This document shows, piece after piece, positions 8,085 through 17,206 of a stretch of 64,000 nucleotides of DNA. Origin of the DNA: Sphingomonas sp. Leaf9. Its GTDB lineage: Bacteria > Pseudomonadota > Alphaproteobacteria > Sphingomonadales > Sphingomonadaceae. The stretch's first letter is position 1, and each line of letters starts with the position of its first letter. The position numbers and the translations under genes are program-made. The notes beneath the pieces were generated by a model. The model made no database searches, was not told the origin of the DNA, and saw only the letters and a program-made list of their open reading frames with translations. The stretch covers positions 1-64,000 of the forward strand of contig NZ_LMKC01000006.1 in assembly GCF_001421355.1 (NCBI RefSeq). Reading direction: 5' to 3'.

Positions 8085-9550
8085 GCGTACCCGACGACGC
8101 CGATATCTGCCTGATCGTCGAGGGGGCCTATCCCTATGTCGTCGGCGGCGTGTCGGGATGGTTGCAGGACCTGATCGCCAGCCTGCCCGACATTCGCTTT
8201 GCGATCGTCGCGATCAAGCCGTCGGCCAGCCCCCTGCCGTTCCAGCTGACGCCGCCGCCGAACGTTGTGCAGGTGGTCGAGATCGCGCTTGCCCCCGAAA
8301 CCGCGATGCCGCGCGGGTTGCCGCGCGGACGCGCCACCGCGATCGCCGACGCGCTGGTCGATTTCGTCGCGGTCGGCGGCGGTGACGCGCTGGCACGGCT
8401 CATCGACCTGCTCGACGTCGATGGCCGGCGACCGACGCCGGGCGACATCCTTGCCCATCCGGCCTGTTTCGCCCGGCTGAAGCGGCATTATCAGGCGCTG
8501 CTGCCCAAGGCATCGTTCCACCATTATTTCTGGGCGATGCGGGTGCTGCTGGGCGGGTTGCTCGCGGTGCTGACCGCGCCGTTGCCCCGTGCCCGCGCCT
8601 ATCACACGATCTCGACCGGGTTCGCCGGGTTGCTGGCGGCGCGCGCGGCGAAGGAAACCGGGCGACCGGCGTTCATCACCGAACATGGCATCTACCTGCT
8701 CGAACGGCAGATCGAGGTGATGATGGCCGAATGGATCGGCGATCAGGTCGATACCGGGCTGGAGATGGATCGCAGCGTCCGCGACCTGCGCGACCTGTGG
8801 GTGCGCGCCTTCACCAGCTATGCCACCGCCTGCTACGACGCGTGCGACCCGATCGTCGCGCTCTATGGCGAAAACAACGCGGTGCAGCGGCGACTGGGCG
8901 CGGCGGCCGACCGGGTACAGGTGATCCCCAACGGTATCGATGCGCGGCGCTTCGCGCACCTGGCCGACGCGCGCGACCCGGCGCACCCGCTGGTCGCGCT
9001 GCTCGGCCGGGTGGTGCCGATCAAGGATATCAAGACCTTCATCCGTGCCTGCGCCATCGCCCATGCGCAAAAGCCGCATCTGCGCTTCGTCGTGCTGGGT
9101 CCGGAGGACGAGGACCCGGAATATGCCGCCGAATGCACGCGCTTGGTCGCCGACCTGCAACTGGGCGACGTGCTGACCTTTGCCGGGCGGGTCAGAATCG
9201 AGGACTGGATGAACCGGATCGACCTGCTAGTGCTGACCAGCCTGTCGGAGGCGCAACCGCTGGTCATCCTCGAAGGGGGGGCGTGCGGCATCCCGGTCGT
9301 CGCCCCTGATGTCGGCAGCTGCCGCGAAATGATCGAGGGGCGCGGCCCCCATGATCCGGGCCATGGCGGGATCGTGACCCCGCTGGTCAATCCGCAGGCG
9401 ACGGCGGCGGGCATCTGCGCGATCGCCGGCGAACCCGATGTCCGCCACGCGATGGGGGAGGCGATGCGCCGCCGGGTGCTGCGCGATTACGACCATCCGA
9501 CCATCATCGGCGCGTATCGCGACCTCTACGGCGAGCTGGCGGCGCGGTAG
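8081..9550 (+). CDS. pelF: PelF-like GT4 glycosyltransferase
   Basis: 489 residues, close to the ~500 of PelF. The N-terminus (ICLIVEGAYPYVVGGVSGWL) is a PelF signature. The C-terminal Rossmann half carries GT4 features: VIPNGIDARRF, LLGRVVPIKDIKTFI, LTSLSEAQPLVILEGGACGI with the conserved EAxPxxxxE-type nucleotide-sugar site, and VAPDVGSCREMI. PelF is the cytosolic polymerising transferase, known to use UDP-sugars, and makes the GalNAc/GlcNAc-type Pel chain with PelDEG. It is the last gene of the coupled cluster and is followed by the convergent tolC-type gene after 27 nt. Confidence 0.9.
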   Translation: MSVPDDADICLIVEGAYPYVVGGVSGWLQDLIASLPDIRFAIVAIKPSASPLPFQLTPPPNVVQVVEIALAPETAMPRGLPRGRATAIADALVDFVAVGGGDALARLIDLLDVDGRRPTPGDILAHPACFARLKRHYQALLPKASFHHYFWAMRVLLGGLLAVLTAPLPRARAYHTISTGFAGLLAARAAKETGRPAFITEHGIYLLERQIEVMMAEWIGDQVDTGLEMDRSVRDLRDLWVRAFTSYATACYDACDPIVALYGENNAVQRRLGAAADRVQVIPNGIDARRFAHLADARDPAHPLVALLGRVVPIKDIKTFIRACAIAHAQKPHLRFVVLGPEDEDPEYAAECTRLVADLQLGDVLTFAGRVRIEDWMNRIDLLVLTSLSEAQPLVILEGGACGIPVVAPDVGSCREMIEGRGPHDPGHGGIVTPLVNPQATAAGICAIAGEPDVRHAMGEAMRRRVLRDYDHPTIIGAYRDLYGELAAR

Positions 9551-9577
9551 CGGGCAGGCGCGCCGCCGCCGGCGCTG

Positions 9578-11134
9578 CTATCCGGTGACCATCGTATCGT
9601 TCAGGTCCGCGATGACCGGATTGGGCAGCAGCGGGAGCTTGTCGCCAAGGCTCCCTTGCGGCGGCGGAGTCGTTGCCGGGCGCAGGACCGGATCGACCGC
9701 AACCGACAGCGGCGGTTGCGGGGTGAAGCTGCTGGAGGGCAGCTGCGCGCGATCGATCGCCGCCATCACCGGATCGATCGGCCCGATCACCGCAGCCTTC
9801 GCCGCGCGCGCGGGCACGGCGGGGTCATAGGCCGGCACTCCTTGCGCCAGCAACGCTGCCTGCAACCGGCCCAGCGTCGCGAGCAACCGCGCCTGCGCCG
9901 CATAGGCCGAATAGGTGGCGTTGGTCAGCACCAGCTGCGCGTTCAGCAGGCGTTGCTCCGAATCGAGCACTTCGAAGTTCGAACGGAACCCCTCGGCGAA
10001 CCCCCGCTGCACGCCGGTCAGCGCCTCTTGCGCCGATTGGGTCGCGATTCTCCCGGCCGCCGCCGCGCTGGTCGCCGCCAGCGACTGGTTCCACGCATCC
10101 TGCGTCTGGGCCAGTGCCTGTCGCCGGGCGCTTTCCACCTCGAAGCCGAGCCGTTCGCGGTCGGCCTGCGCCGCGCGGATGCGTGACCCGATCACCCCGC
10201 CGGCGATCAGCGGCATGGTGAGCGTCACCCCGCCGCTGGCCTGCGCACCTAGGTCGCGAGTCTGGAAACTGTTCGCGGTGCGATAGCCATAGCCGCCCGA
10301 CAGCGCGACCACGGGCGCGCGTTCGGCCCGTTCGGCGGCGATCCGCGCATCCCCGGCGCGCGCCGACAGCAACGCTTCGCCGATCGCCGGGCTTTCCCGC
10401 TGGGCAATGGCGAAGGCGGCGTCCAGCGAGGGTGGCACGCCGTTGAGCACCGGCGGTTCGCCCAGCGTCCCCGGCATCCGCCCGACGACCGTGGCGAAAC
10501 GGGCGCGGCTGACCTGCAGATTGGCCTGGCTCTGCGCCAGCTGCGCGCGGATGATCTCCGCCTGCGCGCGTGCCTGCGCGATGTCGGTACGGGTCAGGTC
10601 GCCGCCGCGTTCGCGGGCGATCGCCTGGGCCACCTGCCGGTCATAGCTGTCGAGCGAGCGGCCCTGGATCGCGACCAGATCGCTGTCGCGCCGGACGGCG
10701 ACATAGGAATCGACCACTTCCAGCAGGATCGCATTTTCGACCAGGCGCAGCCGTTCGCGCGCGGCCAGAACCCGCGCCTCGGCGATCGACACCTGCGCGG
10801 CGGTGCGCCCGCCGTTCAACAGGATCTGCTGCGCGCTCAGCGTCGCGGCCATCGTCCGGCTGCGATTGGTGACCAAATCGTCGAGCACGTTGCGCTGATC
10901 GGCCGAGCGATATTGCAAGTCCATGTTCAGCCCGACCGTGGGGCGATACGGCGCGCCGGCCTGCACGATCGTTTCGTCGAGGCTGCGCAGTTCGGCGCGC
11001 TGCGCGTCGAGCGTCGGGTTGCTGCGATACGCATCGGCGATCGCCGCAACCAGCGCATCCTGCGCCTGTGCCGCGGGAGTGACGGACACTGCCGCCGCCA
11101 CCGCCAGCGGCACGATACGAAGATCAGCGTTCAT
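9578..11134 (-). CDS. TolC-family outer-membrane protein of a type I secretion system
   Basis: 518 residues with a signal peptide ending near AAQAQD and then the TolC pattern of two repeated helical/strand halves: ADAYRSNPTLDAQRAELRSL, EARVLAARERLRLVENAILL, and in the second half EGFRSNFEVLDSEQRLLNAQ with LTNATYSAYAAQARLLATLG. The C-terminal ~90 residues form a Pro-rich tail after the barrel repeats. It forms the outer-membrane channel of the system encoded just upstream (HlyD-type adaptor and ABC transporter). Its ATG overlaps the adaptor gene by 11 nt, so the three genes form one operon read from 14254 to 9578. Confidence 0.9.
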   Translation of the reverse strand: MNADLRIVPLAVAAAVSVTPAAQAQDALVAAIADAYRSNPTLDAQRAELRSLDETIVQAGAPYRPTVGLNMDLQYRSADQRNVLDDLVTNRSRTMAATLSAQQILLNGGRTAAQVSIAEARVLAARERLRLVENAILLEVVDSYVAVRRDSDLVAIQGRSLDSYDRQVAQAIARERGGDLTRTDIAQARAQAEIIRAQLAQSQANLQVSRARFATVVGRMPGTLGEPPVLNGVPPSLDAAFAIAQRESPAIGEALLSARAGDARIAAERAERAPVVALSGGYGYRTANSFQTRDLGAQASGGVTLTMPLIAGGVIGSRIRAAQADRERLGFEVESARRQALAQTQDAWNQSLAATSAAAAGRIATQSAQEALTGVQRGFAEGFRSNFEVLDSEQRLLNAQLVLTNATYSAYAAQARLLATLGRLQAALLAQGVPAYDPAVPARAAKAAVIGPIDPVMAAIDRAQLPSSSFTPQPPLSVAVDPVLRPATTPPPQGSLGDKLPLLPNPVIADLNDTMVTG

Positions 11135-12500
11135 GGAGCGACCTCGAAAAGGCTTCGGTCAGCGGATCGAGCAAATATTGCAGCGCCGTGCGCGCGCGCA
11201 GCTTCACCGTCACCTGCACCGGCACGCCCGGCCGGATGCCGGTATCGCGCCCGCGCACCGCCTCGATCTGCGCGATCTGGCTGCGCGGCACGGTGATCTC
11301 CGCGCTGAAATAGCTGCGCCCGCTGGCCTCGTCGCGCAGCGCGTCGGCGGATACGGTGGCGACGGTGCCGAGCAGGATCGGCAGGTCGCGTTCGTGCAGC
11401 GACAGAAACTTCACCTCCGCCTCGCGCCCGGGCGCCACCCCGTCGATATCGGTCGGCAGGAACGTCGCGCGAATGACCAGCGGCGCGGCGTCGGGCACGA
11501 TGTCGAGGATCGGCTGTCCCGCCTGGATGACGCCGCCGACCGAGAATACCCGCAGCCCGACCACCCGCCCGCTGACCGGCGCGCGGATGTCGGTGCGCGC
11601 CAGCTGTTCGCGCGCCGCCGCCCATTTGGGCAGCGCCTCGTTCAGCTGGAACTGGGTGTCGCGCAGCAGGGTCGCCGAATCCTCGACATAGCGGCGGCGC
11701 GTCTGCACCTGTTCGGCGCGCGCCTGCCCGATCTGTTCGCGCGCGGCCGCCACGCGGGACGAATAGTCGCCATCGGCCCCGTCGAGCTGCTGGATCGACC
11801 GCTCGATCGCTCGCACCGTATTGCGCGAGACATAGCCCTGGTCGGCCAGCTGGCGTGTACTTTCCAATTGCTGCTGGAGCGACTGGCGCTGGCGTTCGGT
11901 CGCGCGCGCCTGTGCCGCGAACCCGCCCGACTGGCGCGCGACGCCCGCCGCCTGCTGCTGCAACACCGCGCCATTGGCGGCGAGCGCGGCGGCGCGGGCG
12001 GTGGCCTGTGCGGTTTGCAGCGACTTGGCGCGTTCGACCAAACGCCGGTCGTCGCCGGTCGCACGGGCGAATTCGTCGGGCCAGCGGATCGCGCCGCCGC
12101 GCACATCCGCCTCTAGCCGGGCGCGTTGCGCCTGCAGGTCGATGACGCTGGCGGCCAGCGCGCGCTCGGTTGCGGCAACCTCCCCGCCGTCGAGCCGGAA
12201 CAGGAGCTGACCGGCGGCGACATGCTGTCCGTCGCGCACGTGCATCGCCCGGACGATCCCGCCGTCGCGGTGCTGGACCGTTTGCCGGTTGCCGGCGACG
12301 ACGACCTGGCCTTCGCCCGCCGCCGCCGCGTCCAACCGGGCAAATGCCGCCCAGCCCAGCGCCACGACGAAGAACAGGATCGCGACGATCGCGCCCATGC
12401 GGACGGCAGACCGGGGCGAATCGTCGAGCGCCAGCTCCCGCGCGATCCGCGCATGGACCGCGTCCTGCCGGCGATCGGCCGGAATGATCGTGCCGTCCAT
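11124..12500 (-). CDS. HlyD-family type I secretion periplasmic adaptor
   Basis: 458 residues. One N-terminal membrane anchor (MGAIVAILFFVVALGWAAFA) is followed by a lipoyl-like half (VVVAGNRQTVQHRDGGIVRA), a long coiled coil (AAGVARQSGGFAAQARATER to YVSRNTVRAIERSIQQLDGA), the second lipoyl half (IRAPVSGRVVGLRVFSVGG) and the beta-barrel end (RPGVPVQVTVKLRAR). This is the membrane-fusion protein that joins the ABC exporter to the TolC-like channel. The start is fixed by TGATG: the ABC gene's TGA shares one base with this ATG at 12500. A longer open frame continues into the ABC gene but encodes only antisense-like Arg/Ala-rich sequence. Confidence 0.9.
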   Translation of the reverse strand: MDGTIIPADRRQDAVHARIARELALDDSPRSAVRMGAIVAILFFVVALGWAAFARLDAAAAGEGQVVVAGNRQTVQHRDGGIVRAMHVRDGQHVAAGQLLFRLDGGEVAATERALAASVIDLQAQRARLEADVRGGAIRWPDEFARATGDDRRLVERAKSLQTAQATARAAALAANGAVLQQQAAGVARQSGGFAAQARATERQRQSLQQQLESTRQLADQGYVSRNTVRAIERSIQQLDGADGDYSSRVAAAREQIGQARAEQVQTRRRYVEDSATLLRDTQFQLNEALPKWAAAREQLARTDIRAPVSGRVVGLRVFSVGGVIQAGQPILDIVPDAAPLVIRATFLPTDIDGVAPGREAEVKFLSLHERDLPILLGTVATVSADALRDEASGRSYFSAEITVPRSQIAQIEAVRGRDTGIRPGVPVQVTVKLRARTALQYLLDPLTEAFSRSLHER

Positions 12501-14254
12501 CAGCCAGCTCCCCCGGCGGTCATCGGCGGCGGCACGGCACCTTGCGCCGGGGCGGGGCCGCGGATCACGCGGTCGCGATCGTCGAACAACTGGATGCGTC
12601 CGTCCTTCAGCAGCAATATCTTGTCGACCGCCTGCAACAGCCCGGTGCGGTGGGTCGACACCACGACGGTCGCGCGGCGCGCGCGCAACGCTTCGATCGT
12701 CTGCACCAGTCGCGCCTCGCCTTCGCTGTCGAGATGGGCATTGGGTTCGTCGAGCAACAGGATCGCCGGATCGCCATACAGCGCGCGGGCCAGCGCCACC
12801 GCCTGCCCCTGACCCGCCGACAGCCCGGCCCCGTCCGCCATCGTCAGCATCGTGCCATAGCCCGCCGGCAGCCCCAGGATCAGGGGGTGCGCGCCCGCCT
12901 GCATCGCTGCCGCGACCACGCGGTCGTCGATGTCGGGACCATCGCCCGCCAATACCGCCTGAAATCGGGAAATATTGGCATGGACCGTCGTCGGGAACAG
13001 CGAGGGCGACTGCGGCATATAGCCCAGGTGCCGGCCCAGCTGTTCGTGGTTCCAGTCGGGCAGGCTGGCCCCGTCGATCCGCACGTCGCCGCTGTCGGGC
13101 GACAGCGCGCCGGCCAGCGCGCGCAGCAGCGTCGACTTGCCCGCCCCGCTCGGCCCCACCAGCGCGACGACCTGTCCCGGTTCGATCGAAAAGCTGATGT
13201 CGGACAGGATCTCGCGGTCGCTGTCGGGCGCGCGGACGGTCAGCGCGCGCACGTCGATCCGCCCCTCGGGCACCGGCAGCTTGGTCGCGGTAGTGCCGGG
13301 TTCGGGCAGGGCGCAGAACGCGCTGAGGTTGCCCCATGCCTGGCGCGCGCTGGCCAGCGGTTTCAGCGCGCCCAGTATCTGTTCGACCGGCTGCAACGCG
13401 CGGCCGAGCAGCAGCGAGGCGGCAAAGATCGCGCCGCCCGAAATCTCCTGCCGAATGGCCAGCAATGCCCCCAGCGCCAGCGCCAGCGATTGCAGCAACA
13501 GGCGCAGGAACTTGGTGATGCCGAGGAACCGCGATTGCGTCGCCGCGATGTCGGCCTGCCGCCGAACCAGGTCGGCCCGTTCCAGCAAATGCCGCGTGAC
13601 CAGCGCGTTGCGCATCCCCAGGACGCGCGCGACCTCCGCCATCCGGATCGAAAAATCCTGTTCGCGGTTGGCCAGCATCGCGCGGCCATTGGCATCGCGC
13701 ATCGCCGTGGCCGTCGTCCGGTCCCCGGCCCAGGCAAGGGCGGCGAGCAGCAGCGAACTGAGCAGCGCCAGCACCCCGATCCAGGGATGCAGCAGGAACG
13801 AGATCGCGATGTAGATCGGTGCCCACGGCGCATCGAACAGCGCGATCATGATCGGCCCGGCCATCGTGCCGCGCAGCGTGTCGAAATCGCGCAGCGCCTG
13901 CAACTGCCGGCCGGTGCTGCCGACATCGCTGCCCATGATCCGCATCAGGATGCCGGGGGCGGCGCTTCGTTCCAGACGCATCGACGCGCGCAGCAGCAGC
14001 CGCATCCGCACCGCATCCAGCACCGCGAACACCACCAGCGACACGCCCAAAATCAGCGTCAGCAGCAGCAGCGTCGCCTCGCCCCGCGTCGGCACCACCC
14101 GGTCATAGACCTGCAGCATGAAGATCGACGGCACGAGGTAGAGGATGTTCACCAGACCGGAAAACAGCGCCGCCGCCCACAAATGGCGACGGCACCGCCG
14201 CAGCGTGTCGTGCAGCAGATTGCCGGAAGGGGACGACGAAAGGGTAGGCGACAT
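12500..14254 (-). CDS. Type I secretion ABC transporter (PrtD-like permease/ATPase)
   Basis: 584 residues, typical for PrtD-type exporters of RTX proteins and without an N-terminal peptidase domain. The membrane half shows [20 protein letters not shown], the PrtD-family signature. The ATPase half has Walker A ([15 protein letters not shown]), the ABC signature ([15 protein letters not shown]), Walker B ([13 protein letters not shown]) and the H-loop (VVVSTHR). It energises export through the adjacent HlyD- and TolC-type proteins. The nearest candidate substrate is the RTX protein at the left edge of the window, about 8 kb away across the Pel-like cluster. Confidence 0.92.
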   Translation of the reverse strand: MSPTLSSSPSGNLLHDTLRRCRRHLWAAALFSGLVNILYLVPSIFMLQVYDRVVPTRGEATLLLLTLILGVSLVVFAVLDAVRMRLLLRASMRLERSAAPGILMRIMGSDVGSTGRQLQALRDFDTLRGTMAGPIMIALFDAPWAPIYIAISFLLHPWIGVLALLSSLLLAALAWAGDRTTATAMRDANGRAMLANREQDFSIRMAEVARVLGMRNALVTRHLLERADLVRRQADIAATQSRFLGITKFLRLLLQSLALALGALLAIRQEISGGAIFAASLLLGRALQPVEQILGALKPLASARQAWGNLSAFCALPEPGTTATKLPVPEGRIDVRALTVRAPDSDREILSDISFSIEPGQVVALVGPSGAGKSTLLRALAGALSPDSGDVRIDGASLPDWNHEQLGRHLGYMPQSPSLFPTTVHANISRFQAVLAGDGPDIDDRVVAAAMQAGAHPLILGLPAGYGTMLTMADGAGLSAGQGQAVALARALYGDPAILLLDEPNAHLDSEGEARLVQTIEALRARRATVVVSTHRTGLLQAVDKILLLKDGRIQLFDDRDRVIRGPAPAQGAVPPPMTAGGAG

Positions 14255-14337
14255 GCGTGGCGTTATGGCGGCGAAAGGTTAAAAGCTGCCTTGCAGGGGG
14301 GACATCGATCCGGTGCGGGGAAGCCGCAGTCCCGTCG

Positions 14338-15282
14338 CTATCCCTCGACGTCGCAGGCGAAGCGGAAACTATTGTCGAGCGCCTGCGCCAGCACCAGCGT
14401 GTGCAGCCCGGCCGCGCGGGACGCGGAACACAGCCGGTCGCGCGCACCGCCGCTATTGTTGCGATAATCGCCCTTATATTCGGCGACGAACACCGGCTTG
14501 GCGGCGGCGGTGAACGGCTTGAGCTGTCCGCATTCGTCGAACTCGTGGCATTGTTCGTTGACCGCGAAGTCGAACACCCCCTCCAGGTCCGCAATCTGGT
14601 CCAGATCGTTCTTCAACCCGATCGCCAGACCGCGCGCATGGGCCTCGCGCGCGAGGAAGCGGTTATAGTCGAGTTGCTGCGCGGCGGTGATGCCCAGACC
14701 GTTGCGGTTGGCATAGCCATCGACATTGTCGGGTTCGACGCCGTCGCACCCCTTCGACCGGGCAAGGTCGAGCCGGCCCTGCATCACGGCGCGCACCGTG
14801 GTCGACGTTACCGACAGCCAGCGTTCGCCGACCCAACCGTCCAGCGCCGAACCCCGGTCGGACGCGGCGAACTTGCCGTCGTCACTGCGCCAGTTTTCGG
14901 ACGACCCGGCCGAGAAATAGCAGATCACCCGCCGCTTCGCCGCGTGCAGCTGGGCGATGGTGGTGACCGGCGTGTCGAACAGGTCGATGTCATAGGCGGT
15001 GACCGCATAGCGGGTATCGACGGTACCACTCAGCTGCCACTGCCACGTCGTCGCTGCGTCAGGACGCCACCAGCTGCCGGTCGTCGACGGGACGGGGGAC
15101 GGGGTCGCGGTAGGGGTCGGGACGGGGGACGGGGTCGCGGTAGGGGTCGGGACGGGTGATGGCGTAGGGGTGGGGGTGGTCGTCACGATACCGTCGCCGT
15201 CATCCCCGCCGCCGCCGCATCCCGCCATGCCCAGCGCGACCATCATGCCCAGCACAGCCCGCCATCCGGCTCCCGATCGCAT
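14338..15282 (-). CDS. Lipoprotein GH114 glycosidase (polygalactosaminidase-like)
   Basis: 314 residues. The start at 15282 has AAGGGGG upstream and gives a lipoprotein signal (VLGMMVALGMAGCGGGG, lipobox Cys near residue 21). A ~45-residue Thr/Pro/Ser linker built from near-identical TPTATPSPVP units follows. The rest is a GH114 domain: WQWQLSGTVDTRYAVTAYDI, CYFSAGSSENWRSD, CDGVEPDNVDGYANR and NEQCHEFDECGQ with paired cysteines. It is the second GH114 protein in the window and differs from the pelA-like one. Probably anchored in the outer membrane and acting on galactosamine-containing polymer, perhaps Pel itself (inference from neighbours). Confidence 0.85.
   Translation of the reverse strand: MRSGAGWRAVLGMMVALGMAGCGGGGDDGDGIVTTTPTPTPSPVPTPTATPSPVPTPTATPSPVPSTTGSWWRPDAATTWQWQLSGTVDTRYAVTAYDIDLFDTPVTTIAQLHAAKRRVICYFSAGSSENWRSDDGKFAASDRGSALDGWVGERWLSVTSTTVRAVMQGRLDLARSKGCDGVEPDNVDGYANRNGLGITAAQQLDYNRFLAREAHARGLAIGLKNDLDQIADLEGVFDFAVNEQCHEFDECGQLKPFTAAAKPVFVAEYKGDYRNNSGGARDRLCSASRAAGLHTLVLAQALDNSFRFACDVEG
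15066..15165. repeat. Tandem DNA repeat coding a Thr/Pro linker
   Basis: A unit of about 30 bp (gacgggggacggggtcgcgg, then taggggtcgg) occurs twice almost perfectly, with degenerate further copies on both sides. It lies inside the lipoprotein GH114 gene, where it codes the TPTATPSPVP repeats that separate the lipid anchor from the catalytic domain. Its length could change by slippage or recombination without breaking the frame, because the unit is a multiple of three. Confidence 0.7.
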
Positions 15283-15437
15283 CGTCCATCCCCCTTGAGT
15301 CGCGACGCCGCTACGGCACGGCTCGGAGGATCGCAATCGATTCCACGAGACGCGGATCGGGCCTTCCCTGCCGGCCGGGTATTTGTAGGGCAATTCCACG
15401 GGTTAGCCGCGCGAGCGGACGGATCGCCGCGCGCCGG

Positions 15438-16943
15438 CTAGTACGCGGCGGGCAGGGCGGCGGCGTGCGCCGGCAGCGCCAGCGCGGTGCGGCGATAGGC
15501 GGCGCGCATGTCGGCCATCGCCGCCTCGACCGACGCGGCGTTCAGCCGGTCGACTGCCAGGTCATAGGCGGCGGGCCACCATTCCTGCCCGGTCAGCACC
15601 GCCGCCCAGCTCGGCACCTGAAAGACGTCGCCCTCTTGCGGGATCAGCCGCCCCTGCGCACGCCACAGCTCGATGCGGTGGGCCAGGCTGTCGGGCACGG
15701 TCATCGCCTGCACCATGCGCCAGAACGCGCTGTCGTCGCGCCGCGTCGCCTTGTAATGCAGCACCACGAAATCGCGCACGGCGGCAAACGCGCGGGCCAT
15801 GTCGGCGTTATAGGCGTCGCGTTCGGCGGGATGCACCGCAGCACCCGGAAACAACGCCAGCAACCGCAGGATGCCGTGCTGGATCAGGTGGATGCTGGTC
15901 GATTCCAGCGGCTCGACGAACCCGGCGGCAAGGCCCAGCGCGACGACATTGTGCGACCATGCCCGCCGCCGCATCCCCGTGGTGAACGACAGCGACCGCA
16001 CATCGCCGCACGGCGCGCCGGGGGCATGCGCGCGCAGCAGCGCCTCGGCCGCATCGGCGGTGGTGAAGGCGCTGGCAAACACATGGCCGTTGCCGGTGCG
16101 ATGCTGCAACGGGATGCGCCATTGCCATCCGGCGGGATGCGCGGTGGCGCGGGTATAGGGGGGTAGCGGATCGATCCGTCCGGTCGGCATCGCCAGCGCG
16201 CGATCCATCGGCAGCCAGTGCGACCAGTCGTGATAGCCGGTGGCGAGCGCCCCTTCGATCAGCAGCCCGGCGAACCCCGAGCAATCGACGAATAGGTCGC
16301 CCGCGATCCGCCGTCCGTCCTCCAGCAACAGCGCGGTCACGTCGCCACGCTCGCCGTCGCGATCCACCCGGACGATGCGCCCTTCATGGCGCACGACGCC
16401 CTGCGCCTCGCTCACCCGGCGCAGCAGCGCGGCATAGAGCGTCGCGTCGAAGTGATAGGCATGGGCGATATGCGCGAGCGGGGTGCGATCCCCCGGCGCC
16501 GCAATGCCGAAACGCCCCTCGCGTGCGGCAACGGTACACATCGAATAGTCGGTCAGCCGGGTGGTACCGCCCCGCGCGCGGTGGCGCAGCCAGAGCTGGT
16601 GAAAGGGGACGCCGTGGAAATCCTGCCCCGCCGCGCCGAACGGATGGAAATAGCGCGCGCCGATCCGGCTCCAGTCGACGAATTCGATGCCCAGCTTGTA
16701 GCTGCCCATCGTCTCGCGCAGGAACCGGTCCTCGTCGATGTCGAGCATGGCGTTGAACGCGCGGATCGGCGGGATCGTCGCCTCGCCCACGCCGACCGTC
16801 CCGATCGCATCGGACTCGACCAGCGTAACGGTGCGGCCGATCGGTCCCAGCGCGCGCGACAGCGCCGCCGCGGCCATCCATCCGGCGGTGCCGCCACCGA
16901 CGATGACGATCCGTCGTACCCCGCCCGGCGCTTCGTCGACCAC
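15438..16943 (-). CDS. Flavin-dependent halogenase (tryptophan-halogenase family)
   Basis: 501 residues from GTG 16943, chosen because GGAGGGGG lies just upstream; a longer frame to 17168 has no family similarity. Family marks: FAD site IVGGGTAGWMAAAAL (from residue ~12), the lysine that carries hypohalous acid (K83 in SYKLGIEF), the halogenase signature WQWRIP near residue 272 and the catalytic glutamate E347 in EPLESTS. These positions match PrnA-type halogenases (K79, WxWxIP, E346). The family needs FADH2 from a separate reductase. No biosynthetic genes lie next to it; the divergent neighbour is a TonB-dependent receptor, as often seen for orphan halogenase-like genes in Sphingomonads and Caulobacters. 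Substrate unknown. Confidence 0.87.
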   Translation of the reverse strand: MVDEAPGGVRRIVIVGGGTAGWMAAAALSRALGPIGRTVTLVESDAIGTVGVGEATIPPIRAFNAMLDIDEDRFLRETMGSYKLGIEFVDWSRIGARYFHPFGAAGQDFHGVPFHQLWLRHRARGGTTRLTDYSMCTVAAREGRFGIAAPGDRTPLAHIAHAYHFDATLYAALLRRVSEAQGVVRHEGRIVRVDRDGERGDVTALLLEDGRRIAGDLFVDCSGFAGLLIEGALATGYHDWSHWLPMDRALAMPTGRIDPLPPYTRATAHPAGWQWRIPLQHRTGNGHVFASAFTTADAAEALLRAHAPGAPCGDVRSLSFTTGMRRRAWSHNVVALGLAAGFVEPLESTSIHLIQHGILRLLALFPGAAVHPAERDAYNADMARAFAAVRDFVVLHYKATRRDDSAFWRMVQAMTVPDSLAHRIELWRAQGRLIPQEGDVFQVPSWAAVLTGQEWWPAAYDLAVDRLNAASVEAAMADMRAAYRRTALALPAHAAALPAAY

Positions 16944-17206
16944 GCGTACCCCCTCCGTCCTGCAATCCGCCTGCCGATGCCCTGTCCCGCTATCCAGGCT
17001 TAAGCGGCTAATATCGTTACTCGAAACAGGCACATACGCCCGAACCATGCAAATTACGGCCCATTCTTGATATATTATAACAGTTGCGTTTTTGCAACGG
17101 TCGATCCGAACCAGACATATATCGGCAACAAAAGCCTCTTGTAAGTATGACAAATCGCGCATAGCCATTTGTCAGACAGAAAAAGAATATCCATGGGGGA
17201 GGAATC
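16944..17206. promoter_or_regulatory. Divergent halogenase / TonB-receptor regulatory region with inverted repeat
   Basis: This 263-bp spacer between two divergent genes is clearly richer in A+T than its surroundings, above all at 17040-17200. It contains the inverted repeat GTTGC-N6-GCAAC at 17083-17098, which could be an operator for a regulator acting on both genes. A strong ribosome-binding site (gggggagg) precedes the receptor ATG at 17207. I cannot place -35/-10 elements with confidence. Confidence 0.45.

Noticed and set aside
12542..14467. A 641-codon plus-strand frame opposite the type I ABC transporter
   Set aside because: Antisense of a gene with all Walker motifs; low-complexity Arg/Gln/Ala translation.
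16949..17168. N-terminal extension of the halogenase frame
   Set aside because: The extension covers the AT-rich promoter region and lacks similarity; the GTG at 16943 has a strong ribosome-binding site and the FAD motif starts right after it.
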